Shown here in pieces: positions 8,352-16,056 of a DNA stretch of 18,628 nt; within the stretch, counting starts at the first letter, position 1, and every line of letters starts with the position of its first letter. The notes beneath the pieces were generated by a model. It searched no databases, had not been told where the DNA came from, and worked only from the letters and a program-made list of their open reading frames with translations. Made by a program: the position numbers and the translations under genes. Source of the stretch: an uncultured bacterium (GTDB lineage Bacteria > Bacillota_I > Bacilli_A > RF39 > UBA660); the NCBI GenBank assembly GCA_949285775.1, contig CASEAD010000017.1, positions 1 through 18,628 of the forward strand, in the 5' to 3' direction.

Positions 8352-8433
8352 TCATTTTTTTGATAAAAAGGAATAATCTTCTACATATTGATACGTTTTG
8401 ATGTAGTTTTTTACCAACTTTTAGGTATTATTA

Positions 8434-8484
8434 TCTAAAAATTCTTCTATGGTGGTAAATATTTTCCATAGAAGAATTTTAGAC
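8434..8484 (-). terminator. Intrinsic terminator after the YtxH gene
   Basis: A perfect 15-bp inverted repeat has arms at 8438-8452 (AAAATTCTTCTATGG) and 8466-8480 with a 13-base loop, extended by TCT/AGA after one bulged A. On the minus strand it is followed by a T run, 25-70 bases after the end of the four-gene operon. The stem is AT-rich but long. Confidence 0.72.
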
Positions 8485-8508
8485 TTAATAGAAGTTTAGG
8501 AAATAAAT

Positions 8509-8940
8509 TTAACTTTTACTAGTATTTTTTTCTAATTTGTTTAAAACTTCTTTAGTTACACTAATAGCTTTTTGTCTTATATCTTCAGCTATTTCTTCTA
8601 AAATTGGTGTTCCTTTGGTTTTTGCTAGTTCTACTAATTCTTCAGCTTTTTCTTTTAATTCTTTTCCTTTTTGTTTGGCAATACTTGCCACTTTTTCTTT
8701 ATCAAGATCCTCTAGTTCTTTTTTTACAGTGTCAACCTTAGCCAAAAATTCTTTCTTTACTTCTTCCTTATCAAGATCTTTTATTTTATTTACTATTTCA
8801 TCTAGTTTTCTTTTTAAATCTTCTCTTGTTTCACTACCTTTTTTTGGCGCAAATAGAACTCCAAGTCCTGCACCAATTCCCAAACCGGCTATAAATTTTA
8901 ATAGTCCACTTTTTTTAGCTTTCATAATTTTCTTTTTCAT
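8509..8940 (-). CDS. YtxH-family envelope protein
   Basis: A 143-residue protein with a basic start, one glycine-rich hydrophobic helix (about 12-31, FIAGLGIGAGLGVLFAPKKG) and the following SETREDL, the hallmark of YtxH-domain proteins. The remainder is a long Lys/Glu-rich helix likely to form a coiled coil in the cytosol. YtxH proteins in Bacillus belong to the general stress regulon; their biochemical role is not settled. Its start overlaps the end of the DUF948 gene by 26 bases, matching the ytxG-ytxH pairing seen in Bacillus. ATG at 8940 follows a purine-rich GGAAAAGAAAGGAAG stretch; a second ATG at 8925 would shorten the protein by five residues. Last gene of its operon. Confidence 0.85.
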   Translation of the reverse strand: MKKKIMKAKKSGLLKFIAGLGIGAGLGVLFAPKKGSETREDLKRKLDEIVNKIKDLDKEEVKKEFLAKVDTVKKELEDLDKEKVASIAKQKGKELKEKAEELVELAKTKGTPILEEIAEDIRQKAISVTKEVLNKLEKNTSKS

Positions 8941-9211
8941 CTTCCTTTCTTTTCCTTACGAATATTTTTTTCAAAACATTACTAATACCATCTACTACCA
9001 TATCACTTACAGTGGCAAGGCTGTCGGTAATAGTATCAACAATATTAAATAAATTATTCAACTTTGTTACTTTATTTTCCACATCATCAATTACATTGTT
9101 AATTTTATTTACAGTTGAAATTAATTTAACAACTAATATTATTAAACTTACTAGTAAAATAGAACCTAAAATATATAAAACCATAACCCAAAATGTATTA
9201 ATATCGACCAT
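8915..9211 (-). CDS. DUF948-like (YtxG-type) membrane protein
   Basis: A 98-residue protein with one N-terminal transmembrane helix (about 8-30) and a heptad-like region (VNKINNVIDDVENKVTKLNNL) ending in a basic tail. This is the layout of DUF948/YtxG proteins, shorter than usual. Its ATG shares one base with the stop of the preceding gene (TAATG), and its 3' end overlaps the ytxH-like gene, so the three are coupled in translation. The family pairing with YtxH supports the call. A structural or stress role at the membrane is likely, but no activity is known. Confidence 0.75.
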   Translation of the reverse strand: MVDINTFWVMVLYILGSILLVSLIILVVKLISTVNKINNVIDDVENKVTKLNNLFNIVDTITDSLATVSDMVVDGISNVLKKIFVRKRKEDEKENYES

Positions 9212-10389
9212 TATTGATCATTCCTTTCTTCGTACATGGAATCTATTAAGCTAAACAGGTCATCTGTTAGTTCTAAATCTTTATTTTTGTCATTTTTATC
9301 ATCCGTAGGTCCTTTATTAGTTGTGTCTGTTATTTCATCACCAGCACTTTTTTTTAGTGTTGATAACAAATTAATTTTGCTTTTTACAGGGGGAATCTCT
9401 TTAACTTGGTTTCTTTTTTCTTCATCACTATTAGCATTATTAATTATTTCTATACCATTATTTTCTGATGAAGTATTTTTAATATTTTCTTCATAATAAC
9501 TATTGTTTATTGCAGGTTGTTCGTATTCTACTCCATAATCGTAGTAATTTTCTGTAGCAGTTTCTATAGTTATATCTTCTGGTTTTTCTTCTCCCATATC
9601 GTTTAATATATCATACATTAAGTTATTATCTGATTCGTTATTATTTCTTTCTTTTTTGCTTCGGCATTCTTTAGCTTCTTTTAAATATTCACAATTTTCG
9701 CACATTAGGTTTTCTTTTATGTCTTCTGCCAGGCTACCATATGCTTTTTTTCTAACGCTATCAAAGTCAACATTTTTAGATGGTCTATGTTTATCAAAAT
9801 TATCCGTTGTGTTTTGTGATACTTCATCGGCCTGATAATTTTTATCTAATACACCATATACTGGGGATATAATTGGAGTAGCTTTGAATTTCTTTTCTTC
9901 TTTTTTCTCTGTTTTTTTATCTTTATATAACTCAGAAACTTTTTTTCCTTTATTTTTTTCTGTTTCTCTAGTTATAGTTTTCATTTCTCTAGCAGTGCTA
10001 CTGCTTTCCTCACGAGACCACATTACACTTTGACGACTAGTTCTTGTTTGAGTGAAATCTGATTCTTCAAATTCTATTGGAAACTTAAATTTATTGTTAT
10101 CTTCTTTTTGACGCTCATTGCTATCATTTATTTCAACTTTTGAGATTGCTTTTGGCGATATATCTGTTTCAGTAACATTATCTTTTAGGGTAAAATCTGG
10201 TTGCGCTACTGTATTGTTCTTTTCTCTTTCTTCTTTTTCTATTTTTTCACGCATAAATGTGGGTAGTTTTCCCTCTTCTGGTTCTTTTTTTTCTTCTTTT
10301 TTTATTTCCCGAATATTAACAGTATCGTCCTCTTCTTCAATAATCTCTTCGTCTGTAAATAAATTTTTTACCTTATCTAGTAAGCTCAT
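9211..10389 (-). CDS. Long disordered, highly charged protein with short conserved-looking motifs
   Basis: A 392-residue Glu/Lys/Asn-rich protein without signal peptide or membrane helix, predicted by composition to be mostly disordered. Ordered islands stand out: an N-terminal amphipathic tip (MSLLDKVKNLF), the hydrophobic phrase FKATPIISPVYGVLDKNY (about 168-185), a small cysteine cluster CENCEYLKEAKEC (230-242) and a C-terminal helix LTDDLFSLIDSMYEE (374-388). Such islands in a disordered chain usually mark docking sites. I do not recognise a named family. It is preceded by AGAGGTG 8 bases before the ATG, starts 23 bases after the lipoprotein gene and is followed by membrane proteins of the DUF948 and YtxH types, so an envelope- or division-linked adaptor role is conceivable. 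That is inference only. Confidence 0.7.
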   Translation of the reverse strand: MSLLDKVKNLFTDEEIIEEEDDTVNIREIKKEEKKEPEEGKLPTFMREKIEKEEREKNNTVAQPDFTLKDNVTETDISPKAISKVEINDSNERQKEDNNKFKFPIEFEESDFTQTRTSRQSVMWSREESSSTAREMKTITRETEKNKGKKVSELYKDKKTEKKEEKKFKATPIISPVYGVLDKNYQADEVSQNTTDNFDKHRPSKNVDFDSVRKKAYGSLAEDIKENLMCENCEYLKEAKECRSKKERNNNESDNNLMYDILNDMGEEKPEDITIETATENYYDYGVEYEQPAINNSYYEENIKNTSSENNGIEIINNANSDEEKRNQVKEIPPVKSKINLLSTLKKSAGDEITDTTNKGPTDDKNDKNKDLELTDDLFSLIDSMYEERNDQ

Positions 10390-10412
10390 AGCTTTAGCAC
10401 CTCTTTCTAAAA

Positions 10413-11051
10413 TTATTCATCAGGTAATGTTTGTTCTTCTGTTTCCTCTTGAACATATTCTTCTAAAAATTGTGAGAAATTACTACTCGCATCTTCAGGC
10501 TTGTCTAATTCGTATGTCACGTTGGAAAAGTCTCCTGAATTATTTTCTAGAATATCTTCTATTATTATGTTGTTATATTTAATATTATTAAGGATAATAG
10601 TAGACAAACTTATTAGTTTTGGTAGCTTGTCTTCCGTAGAATAAAATTCTATCTTTGCATAATTGTAAATTATTGTGACATAATATTCGTTGTTTTCGTT
10701 TTCAGAAATCGCAATATATCCCTCTTTATTATCAAATGAAAACTCTTGATAATAATAATTTCCTAAACTATCATCATAGTTTAACTTATTATTGTAATAA
10801 TAACTAATGATATCGACATATAAATATAGATAATTATCATCTATTAAAAAATTCTGATTATAATCATAGTTTTTTATTAGTTTTACTCCCCTTGGAACAT
10901 AAAACTTATATCCCAAAGCAACATTATTAGAGATGTCATTATCATTTAAGCAGTAGTTAATTATTTGTATGTAGTCATTATCACTGGTTTCTATTTTTAC
11001 ACATCCTGTTAGTAGCAATACTAAACACGCAAGCATTATTACCTTCTTCAT
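10413..11051 (-). CDS. Lipoprotein of unknown function
   Basis: A 212-residue predicted lipoprotein: basic start, hydrophobic core and lipobox LTGC (Cys17), followed by a Tyr/Asn/Asp-rich extracytoplasmic domain with the phrase GYKFYVPRGVKLI and an acidic tail. I do not recognise the family. The frame extends to an ATG at 11075, but that codon overlaps the -10 box at 11074-11079 and would lie upstream of the transcription start, and an AGGTGG site 6 bases before ATG 11051 settles the start. First gene of the leftward operon with the disordered, DUF948 and YtxH genes. Confidence 0.82.
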   Translation of the reverse strand: MKKVIMLACLVLLLTGCVKIETSDNDYIQIINYCLNDNDISNNVALGYKFYVPRGVKLIKNYDYNQNFLIDDNYLYLYVDIISYYYNNKLNYDDSLGNYYYQEFSFDNKEGYIAISENENNEYYVTIIYNYAKIEFYSTEDKLPKLISLSTIILNNIKYNNIIIEDILENNSGDFSNVTYELDKPEDASSNFSQFLEEYVQEETEEQTLPDE

Positions 11052-11073
11052 ACTTAGCCACCTACTCTCTAAC

Positions 11074-11079
11074 ATTATA
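11074..11079 (-). promoter_or_regulatory. -10 element of the lipoprotein operon
   Basis: TATAAT on the minus strand at 11079-11074. The position 17 bases upstream reads TTTTAA, a weak -35. The predicted start near 11067 leaves a very short leader before ATG 11051 and excludes the upstream in-frame ATG at 11075. Confidence 0.6.
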
Positions 11080-11160
11080 TCAAAAAAATAACTAAATTAA
11101 AATACTTTAATTAAACTTTTTTTATTTTTTTTATATAATACATTGAAAGGAGAATAAAAG

Positions 11161-11334
11161 ATGTTTAATCCTAATTTCAATAGAAGACCTAGGCCTATGC
11201 CACCAGGAAACAGATTCGCTGGGTTTGCCTTTCCATTCCTATTAGGTGGAATTACTGGTGGACTATTAGCGCCAGCTTTTTATCCTAGACCGTACTATCA
11301 ACCATACCCTGTTTATCCACCATACTATTACTAA
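11161..11334 (+). CDS. Small Pro/Tyr-rich protein, possibly spore-coat-like
   Basis: A 57-codon frame with a strong AAAGGAG site at 11146-11152, 8 bases before the ATG. The product starts with an Asn/Arg/Pro-rich segment (MFNPNFNRRPRPMPPGNRF), has a hydrophobic Gly-rich core (FPFLLGGITGGLLAP) and ends in repeated Pro-Tyr (YPRPYYQPYPVYPPYYY). This composition recalls small coat-type proteins of spore formers, but no family is assigned. It is the only rightward gene between two leftward operons. Its TAA at 11332-11334 overlaps the TAG of the prepilin gene on the other strand. A TATAAT at 11134-11139 could be its -10, leaving almost no leader before the ribosome site. Confidence 0.75.
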   Translation: MFNPNFNRRPRPMPPGNRFAGFAFPFLLGGITGGLLAPAFYPRPYYQPYPVYPPYYY

Positions 11335-11705
11335 TAGCAATTATCTTCTAGTGTAACGTCTACTACACCATTTGTTTTGGTGGCATGAACTATTATACAT
11401 TCAGATAAATCAATATTGTCTATTGGACTATCTAAACTATCAATGTAACCACTCTTTTTTAAGACTGATGCAGTAAATTTTGTTTCATTATTATGCCACT
11501 CATACCCACATTCAAGAAATTCATTATCACATTCGGATATGTAACTATAACTAGCTGATATTATATTGTCTTTCATTAAATCGTACGCTGTTTCTTTACT
11601 AATACTAAAGCTATTACCAATATAATATGTAATTGTTACTGTAAGTATAGTAATAATTCCAAAAGTTATAATTACTTCAATTAAAGTAAATCCTTTATTA
11701 TTCAT
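11331..11705 (-). CDS. Type IV prepilin-like (pseudopilin) protein
   Basis: A 124-residue protein with the classical class III signal NNKGFTLIEV: a short basic leader, Gly at -1, Phe at +1 and Glu at +5, followed by a hydrophobic helix. Prepilin peptidase should cut before Phe. The mature domain carries four cysteines (ISEC, FLEC, LSEC and DNCY), enough for two disulfides. The ATG at 11705 is chosen because the pilin leader begins there; a GTG two codons upstream is possible. The ribosome site is weak and the start lies 8 bases after the rpoZ stop, so translation probably depends on coupling with rpoZ. No other pilus or competence genes are in the window. Type II secretion, competence or pilus use cannot be told apart. 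Confidence 0.88.
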   Translation of the reverse strand: MNNKGFTLIEVIITFGIITILTVTITYYIGNSFSISKETAYDLMKDNIISASYSYISECDNEFLECGYEWHNNETKFTASVLKKSGYIDSLDSPIDNIDLSECIIVHATKTNGVVDVTLEDNCY

Positions 11706-11712
11706 ATGCACT

Positions 11713-11907
11713 CTAATTGATATGTATTAAGTTGGCATATACTTCTTCTAAAGCTCTTCCAATATTTTTAGAAGATTTGTATTCTTTTTCGTCCATTTGA
11801 TAATGATTAGTCTTCGTCATTTGTTTACTTCTTTTAGCCGCTATATATACTAAGGCATATTTTGAGTCAACTATGTTAAGTATTTTATCAATAGATGGAT
11901 AAATCAT
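11713..11907 (-). CDS. rpoZ: RNA polymerase omega subunit
   Basis: A 64-residue protein matching the omega subunit: MIYPSIDKILNIVDSKYALVYIAAKRSKQM corresponds to the conserved N-terminal block (PSID, DSKY, AAKR), and ALEEVYANLI to the C-terminal block. Omega helps assembly and stability of RNA polymerase. It has an AGGAG site 11 bases before the ATG. In Bacillota rpoZ commonly follows gmk; here it is isolated from gmk and is followed by a prepilin-like gene. Its upstream region is AT-rich with a direct repeat beside a weak promoter. Confidence 0.9.
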   Translation of the reverse strand: MIYPSIDKILNIVDSKYALVYIAAKRSKQMTKTNHYQMDEKEYKSSKNIGRALEEVYANLIHIN

Positions 11908-11940
11908 GTAATATCACACTCCTCTTTATTATTTATTATT

Positions 11941-12003
11941 AATATAATACAAGTTCAAAAAAAATACAATATATTTTACACTTAATAGACATTATTTTAC
12001 ACT
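11941..12003 (-). promoter_or_regulatory. rpoZ upstream region with 21-bp-period direct repeat
   Basis: TATTTTACACT occurs at 11972-11982 and again, identically, at 11993-12003 (+ strand), exactly 21 bases apart, so both copies face the same side of the helix. Towards rpoZ they are followed by a weak promoter candidate, TTGTAT (11969-11964), 17 bases, TATATT (11946-11941). The repeats end three bases before the -35, as expected for an activator site. The binding protein is unknown. Confidence 0.4.
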
Positions 12004-12115
12004 AGAAAGTAATTTTTATATATTGTATATTAATTTTGTGATATTGATAATTATATAATAAAATATTTAATTTAACATATATTTCTTTTTAGTAGTTTTT
12101 ACGATTATAATATTT

Positions 12116-12150
12116 AAAAAAATCTTGTCTAGATTACTGGCAAGATTTTT
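12116..12150. terminator. Intrinsic terminator after ftsZ
   Basis: The arms AAAATCTTG and CAAGATTTT form a 9-bp stem around a short loop, with one extra C-G pair after a mismatch. T runs flank both sides, so it may act in both directions. It lies 4 bases after the ftsZ stop codon on the minus strand. Confidence 0.8.
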
Positions 12151-12153
12151 ATA

Positions 12154-13236
12154 TTAATAATCATTACGGTCTCTTAAGAAAGGAGGCACATCAAAATCGC
12201 TATCTATATCATCTGTTGTTGTATCCTTGTATAAACTTTCTCTATTAGCATTGTTAAAGTTATGATATAGTGGTTCACTTGGTTTTTCAAATCCCGTTGC
12301 AATAACGGTAACAATTACTTCATCATTTAGATTTTCATTAATAACTGCTCCAAATATTGTATTTATATCGGTATTAGCAGCACTTCTTATTATTTCTGCA
12401 GCTTCCTCTACTTCAAACAATGTTAAAGAGGAACCACCGGTTACGTTGATAATAGCATCCGTTGCACCATCTATAGATGTTTCTAAGAGTGGTGAAGAGA
12501 CTGCCTCTTTAGCTGCTTCTACAGCTCTTCCTTCTCCGGAACCTACACCTATTCCAATTAAGGCGTTACCTCTATCTTTCATTACTGTTTTAACGTCAGC
12601 AAAATCAAGATTTACTAAGCCCGCTACCGCTATTAAATCAGAAATTGATTGAACTCCTCGATGTAATACATTATCAACTTCTCTAAACGCTTCTAACATT
12701 GGTGTTGTTTTATCGATTAACTCTCTTAATCTATCGTTTGGAATAACAATTATTGTATCGACATGTTTCCTTAGCTCATCTAATCCACTGATAGCTTGTT
12801 CCATTCTCTTTTTTCCTTCAAAACTAAATGGTTTAGTAACGATTGCTACTGTTAGTGCTCCTAAATCTTGTGAAATTTCTGCTACTACTGGTGCAGCTCC
12901 TGTACCGGTTCCACCCCCCATACCACAGGTAATGAAAACCATATCGGCACCTTTTAATGTATCCTCGATAGCTGATTTACTTTCTAGTGCTGCTTCACGA
13001 CCTATTTCAGGGTTTGCACCTGCTCCAAGGCCATCAGTAAGTTCGCTACCTATTTGTAACTTAATTGGGGCTAAAGACTTATTTAAAGCTTGAACATCAG
13101 TATTAGCAACAATGAAGTCTACACCTTTTAGCCCAGAAGAAATCATTCTATTTACTGCGTTACAGCCTCCTCCACCTATACCTATAACTTTTATTTTTGC
13201 TAACTGATCCATTTCTAAGCCTAACATATTATTCAT
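12154..13236 (-). CDS. ftsZ: Cell division protein FtsZ
   Basis: A 360-residue tubulin-like GTPase that builds the Z-ring at midcell. Visible motifs: the nucleotide loop [13 protein letters not shown] (19-31), the tubulin signature GGGTGTG (108-114), the [12 protein letters not shown] stretch and the T7 synergy loop NLDFADV (209-215). The C-terminal linker is short (about 317-347) and leads to the conserved tail peptide [10 protein letters not shown], which binds FtsA and other partners. A strong AAGGAGG site lies 7 bases before ATG 13236, and that ATG shares one base with the ftsA stop, so the two are coupled. The gene is intact and is followed by a terminator, so it ends the transcript. Confidence 0.98.
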   Translation of the reverse strand: MNNMLGLEMDQLAKIKVIGIGGGGCNAVNRMISSGLKGVDFIVANTDVQALNKSLAPIKLQIGSELTDGLGAGANPEIGREAALESKSAIEDTLKGADMVFITCGMGGGTGTGAAPVVAEISQDLGALTVAIVTKPFSFEGKKRMEQAISGLDELRKHVDTIIVIPNDRLRELIDKTTPMLEAFREVDNVLHRGVQSISDLIAVAGLVNLDFADVKTVMKDRGNALIGIGVGSGEGRAVEAAKEAVSSPLLETSIDGATDAIINVTGGSSLTLFEVEEAAEIIRSAANTDINTIFGAVINENLNDEVIVTVIATGFEKPSEPLYHNFNNANRESLYKDTTTDDIDSDFDVPPFLRDRNDY

Positions 13237-14480
13237 TATTTGTCCTCCTTATTCGTTATAAAATTTCCAAATATTTTATTTATAATTGCGTTATCTTTTT
13301 TTAATTTATTACTAGGTGTTACTATCGCTGTTTCTTCTTCTATATTAAACATTGAATAGTTTCTACCTCTAGTTTCCATTTTTGAAGAAAAATATTTTAT
13401 CATTCCAAGTGCAGTGCAATATTTGTTATCCCTTACTCCTAATGTTGTCATTGAATATATGATAACATCTTTCCCAAAAACTTCATATGCTAAATTCTTA
13501 AATGACTTAATTTCTGTAAGTCCACCTGTTAATACTATATAACCTATATCTTGATTAATAAGCATTCTGATTTGTTTTTTGCATAAGTTCATTATTTCTA
13601 GCATTCTGCTCATAACAACTTCAGACACCTCTAATTGATTCAATTTAATAATTTCACCAATTGTATTTTTAACTTCATAAATGTCACTCAGTTGGCAAAA
13701 TCTTCTGTGACTGCTAGCAAATTTCTCTTTAAGTGTCCTGCCATCAAAAATACTTACCCCAAATACATAGGCGATATCTTTTTCAACATTTATTCCACCT
13801 ATTTGTAATGTTTCGTTATTAATTAATTTTCCATGATCAAATATGCTAACAGATGTTTTTTCATGTCCTAAATTAATAACTACTCCAACCTTGTTATCAA
13901 GATTATTATTTCTAACTTCATAATAATCTGCTAACCCCGATACCGTGATATCTACCACTTCTAATCCCGCGCCTTCTACGACGCTTAAGACAGAATAAAC
14001 ATTTTTCTTAGGCGTTGATACCATTATACCCTTTATTTCTAATTTTTGTCCACTTTTACCCACCGGTTTACTAATTCCTGCATTACCATCGATAATATAA
14101 TCTGAATCAACTACAGTAACCAGTTCATAATCTTTATCTAAACGATTATATATTGAATCTTTAACAACTTTGTTGATATCGTCGGCAGTTACTTTTCCGT
14201 TAATTTCTACTTTCCCACTAACTGGAGTAAATTTTGCATTATAGTCTGGAATGTTTACAATTACTTTTTTTACTTCTATTCCAAGCATGCCATTTATTTC
14301 TTGTATTCCATCTTTAATTGTATTAATTACTAGGTTTGGTTCAACTACTAAGCCCTTTTTTATACCTTTTGAACTAATGCAATGAGATGCTAAAACATAA
14401 ACTTTATTGTTGTATATTTCACCTACTACAAACTTCATAGAATAGGTTCCAATATCAATGCTAGTATATATTTTTCTCAC
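13236..14480 (-). CDS. ftsA: Cell division protein FtsA
   Basis: A 414-residue actin-like protein that ties FtsZ to the membrane. The first phosphate motif is [15 protein letters not shown] (8-22), the inserted 1C/SHS2 region follows (about 85-170), phosphate 2 lies in [18 protein letters not shown], and the adenosine motif is VLTGGLTEI. The C-terminus ends in a probable amphipathic membrane-targeting helix ([12 protein letters not shown]). The start is GTG at 14480, with a weak AAAGAG site 8 bases upstream. FtsA normally acts in near-stoichiometric balance with FtsZ, and here a poor start precedes a strong ftsZ ribosome site, which would favour FtsZ excess. Driven by its own consensus promoter rather than by genes of a larger division/wall cluster. 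Confidence 0.97.
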   Translation of the reverse strand: MRKIYTSIDIGTYSMKFVVGEIYNNKVYVLASHCISSKGIKKGLVVEPNLVINTIKDGIQEINGMLGIEVKKVIVNIPDYNAKFTPVSGKVEINGKVTADDINKVVKDSIYNRLDKDYELVTVVDSDYIIDGNAGISKPVGKSGQKLEIKGIMVSTPKKNVYSVLSVVEGAGLEVVDITVSGLADYYEVRNNNLDNKVGVVINLGHEKTSVSIFDHGKLINNETLQIGGINVEKDIAYVFGVSIFDGRTLKEKFASSHRRFCQLSDIYEVKNTIGEIIKLNQLEVSEVVMSRMLEIMNLCKKQIRMLINQDIGYIVLTGGLTEIKSFKNLAYEVFGKDVIIYSMTTLGVRDNKYCTALGMIKYFSSKMETRGRNYSMFNIEEETAIVTPSNKLKKDNAIINKIFGNFITNKEDK

Positions 14481-14573
14481 GATATCAACTCTTTCTTAAC
14501 CTAATATGTAACTAATATTAGACAAAATTTGCATATCAATACAAACTAATATGGCCTACAACCATACATTTTA

Positions 14574-14602
14574 ATTATATATTAAAGCTTTTTCGATGTC
14601 AA
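14574..14602 (-). promoter_or_regulatory. Consensus promoter of ftsA-ftsZ
   Basis: On the minus strand TTGACA (14602-14597), a 17-base spacer and TATAAT (14579-14574) match the sigma-A consensus perfectly. Predicted start near 14567 gives a leader of about 87 bases. That leader holds ATATTAG three times (14552-14546, 14518-14512 and 14507-14501). Confidence 0.88.
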
Positions 14603-14687
14603 TAGAATTTATTAATTTGATTTTAATATGTAACATGTGAAATTGCAACGATTTACATATTTTTTTATAAAGAAAAAGAAATGGTTT

Positions 14688-16043
14688 TTAGTTAACCTTT
14701 CTATTTAGTTTAACGTTTGTGTTCCTTCTTTTTTTGCTTTTTATAATGGATTTAATTACTAATATTATTACTGCTAATACATCAATGCCAATCAAACCAA
14801 CTATAATAGTTTTATATATTTTGGTATCAGTATTATATTGATTATTATAATATTCGTATATGCCATCATCGTATCTACTAGCTATACTAGTTTTACTATC
14901 ATATAAATATAAGTTTTCTTCTCCTGTATTAACATCCATTGCATATATTAGATAATAATCACTACCTTCATTTAATTTGTATCCGGTATATTCTTTTTCA
15001 TTGTAGGTAAAGGTATATTCTTTATATCCATCTGGTATTTTATCTTCTGGCATTTCTAATAGGTATAACCTTACTGCATTAAAAGTATTTTCTTCATATA
15101 AAGTATATTCGTTATCTTTGTATACATAATATCCTAAATTTCCTTCTTCATCTTTTAATATAACTAATGTTAAATTATTATTTGGATTACTATAACTTAC
15201 TACTTCTTGACCGTCTATTACAATAGTTCCTTCTTCATAATCATCAAGCTTGTCTATTATATCATTATTTTTTTTCATTATAGTATATTCTTTATCATCG
15301 ATCGTTACAATAATTGGATTTTGATCCTCTACTGTTATTTTTATTTTATATATTTTTTCATTGCCATTTTCGGCAGTTACTTTTACTTCAATATTGTTAT
15401 CTCCATCTGATAAATTTACTTCACCAATTCCACTTACACTTGCTTTATCATCGTTAGCAGTTGCATTTATTTTGACTGTTTCTACGCTTTGATCAACAGT
15501 TAAACTGTATTCAGTTGTATCTTTATTAAAGGTAGGAGACAATTCAAAGTCATCTATACTTAAACTCTTTAAGTTGTTATCCGAACTATATGTTTTTTTA
15601 TCAGATGTTGTACCACCGCTTGAAGAACTACCTGAAGAGCTAGAAGAACTACTTGAAATAACAGTAATAGTCTTTGAAGTTGCTCCAATAGATTTCACAC
15701 CCTCCTCGGGATTAGTTAAAGTTCCTACTTGCAAACCACTAACTGAACAAGTATATGTTCCAGCACTCTTTGCAGTCCATTTAATTGTATATGTTTTACT
15801 CTTAACAGCAGCACCATCATTATTATAATAATATAAATCTGTACTGCCTAACCCGCCACAACTAAACGTACCATATACTTGTCCTAATACGCCATCGGAA
15901 CTAACAGTTACAGTAGCGCTACCAGAGTTACCCACAATAGTATTAGAAGTACTTACAGAAATACTAGCCTTAGTATCTGCAAAAATTACCTCACTACTAG
16001 TGAAAAAACAAAGTATTGAAAAAATAATTAAGTTTTTTTTCAT
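14688..16043 (-). CDS. Membrane-anchored surface protein with Ig/cohesin-like and cadherin-like domains
   Basis: A 451-residue exported protein. Signal peptide about 1-22 (ends VIFA). An Ig/cohesin-like beta domain follows (about 25-129; ISVSTSNTIVGNSGSATVTV to SKTITVIS) with Cys62 and Cys99 placed to form a disulfide. Then comes a Ser/Gly linker, a cadherin-like beta-sandwich repeat (about 157-237; LKSLSIDDFELSPTFNKDTTEYSL to IYKIKITVE), a charged Tyr-rich domain (about 245-405), one transmembrane helix (about 411-431) and a basic cytosolic tail. It starts 13 bases after the glucosaminidase gene and has an AGGGTGA site, so both form one operon. The N-terminal fold resembles domains that bind dockerins, and the partner gene has a dockerin; that pairing is inference. 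No clear terminator separates it from ftsA. Confidence 0.78.
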   Translation of the reverse strand: MKKNLIIFSILCFFTSSEVIFADTKASISVSTSNTIVGNSGSATVTVSSDGVLGQVYGTFSCGGLGSTDLYYYNNDGAAVKSKTYTIKWTAKSAGTYTCSVSGLQVGTLTNPEEGVKSIGATSKTITVISSSSSSSSGSSSSGGTTSDKKTYSSDNNLKSLSIDDFELSPTFNKDTTEYSLTVDQSVETVKINATANDDKASVSGIGEVNLSDGDNNIEVKVTAENGNEKIYKIKITVEDQNPIIVTIDDKEYTIMKKNNDIIDKLDDYEEGTIVIDGQEVVSYSNPNNNLTLVILKDEEGNLGYYVYKDNEYTLYEENTFNAVRLYLLEMPEDKIPDGYKEYTFTYNEKEYTGYKLNEGSDYYLIYAMDVNTGEENLYLYDSKTSIASRYDDGIYEYYNNQYNTDTKIYKTIIVGLIGIDVLAVIILVIKSIIKSKKRRNTNVKLNRKVN

Positions 16044-16056
16044 AAAATCACCCTAT

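Noticed and set aside
8381..8412. Hairpin CTACAT/ATGTAG followed by TTTTTT as a rightward terminator
   Set aside because: No rightward gene ends nearby, the stem has only six pairs and the loop is long; it fits better as an upstream site of the regulator gene.
8537..9052. A 171-codon rightward open frame opposite the YtxH and DUF948 genes
   Set aside because: It is Ser/Phe-rich, the mirror of Lys/Glu codons on the other strand, has no ribosome site and conflicts with two well supported genes.
10118..10582. A 154-codon rightward open frame opposite the disordered protein and lipoprotein genes
   Set aside because: Low-complexity Ser/Phe composition, no ribosome site, explained as antisense shadow of charged coding sequence.
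14640..14700. Possible terminator between the anchored surface protein gene and ftsA (GGTT/AACC followed by T-rich bases)
   Set aside because: Only four pairs and it overlaps the stop codon; too weak to call.
15574..15828. An 84-codon rightward frame within the anchored surface protein gene, product rich in Glu/Leu
   Set aside because: Arises opposite the Ser-rich linker codons; no start signals and no independent support.
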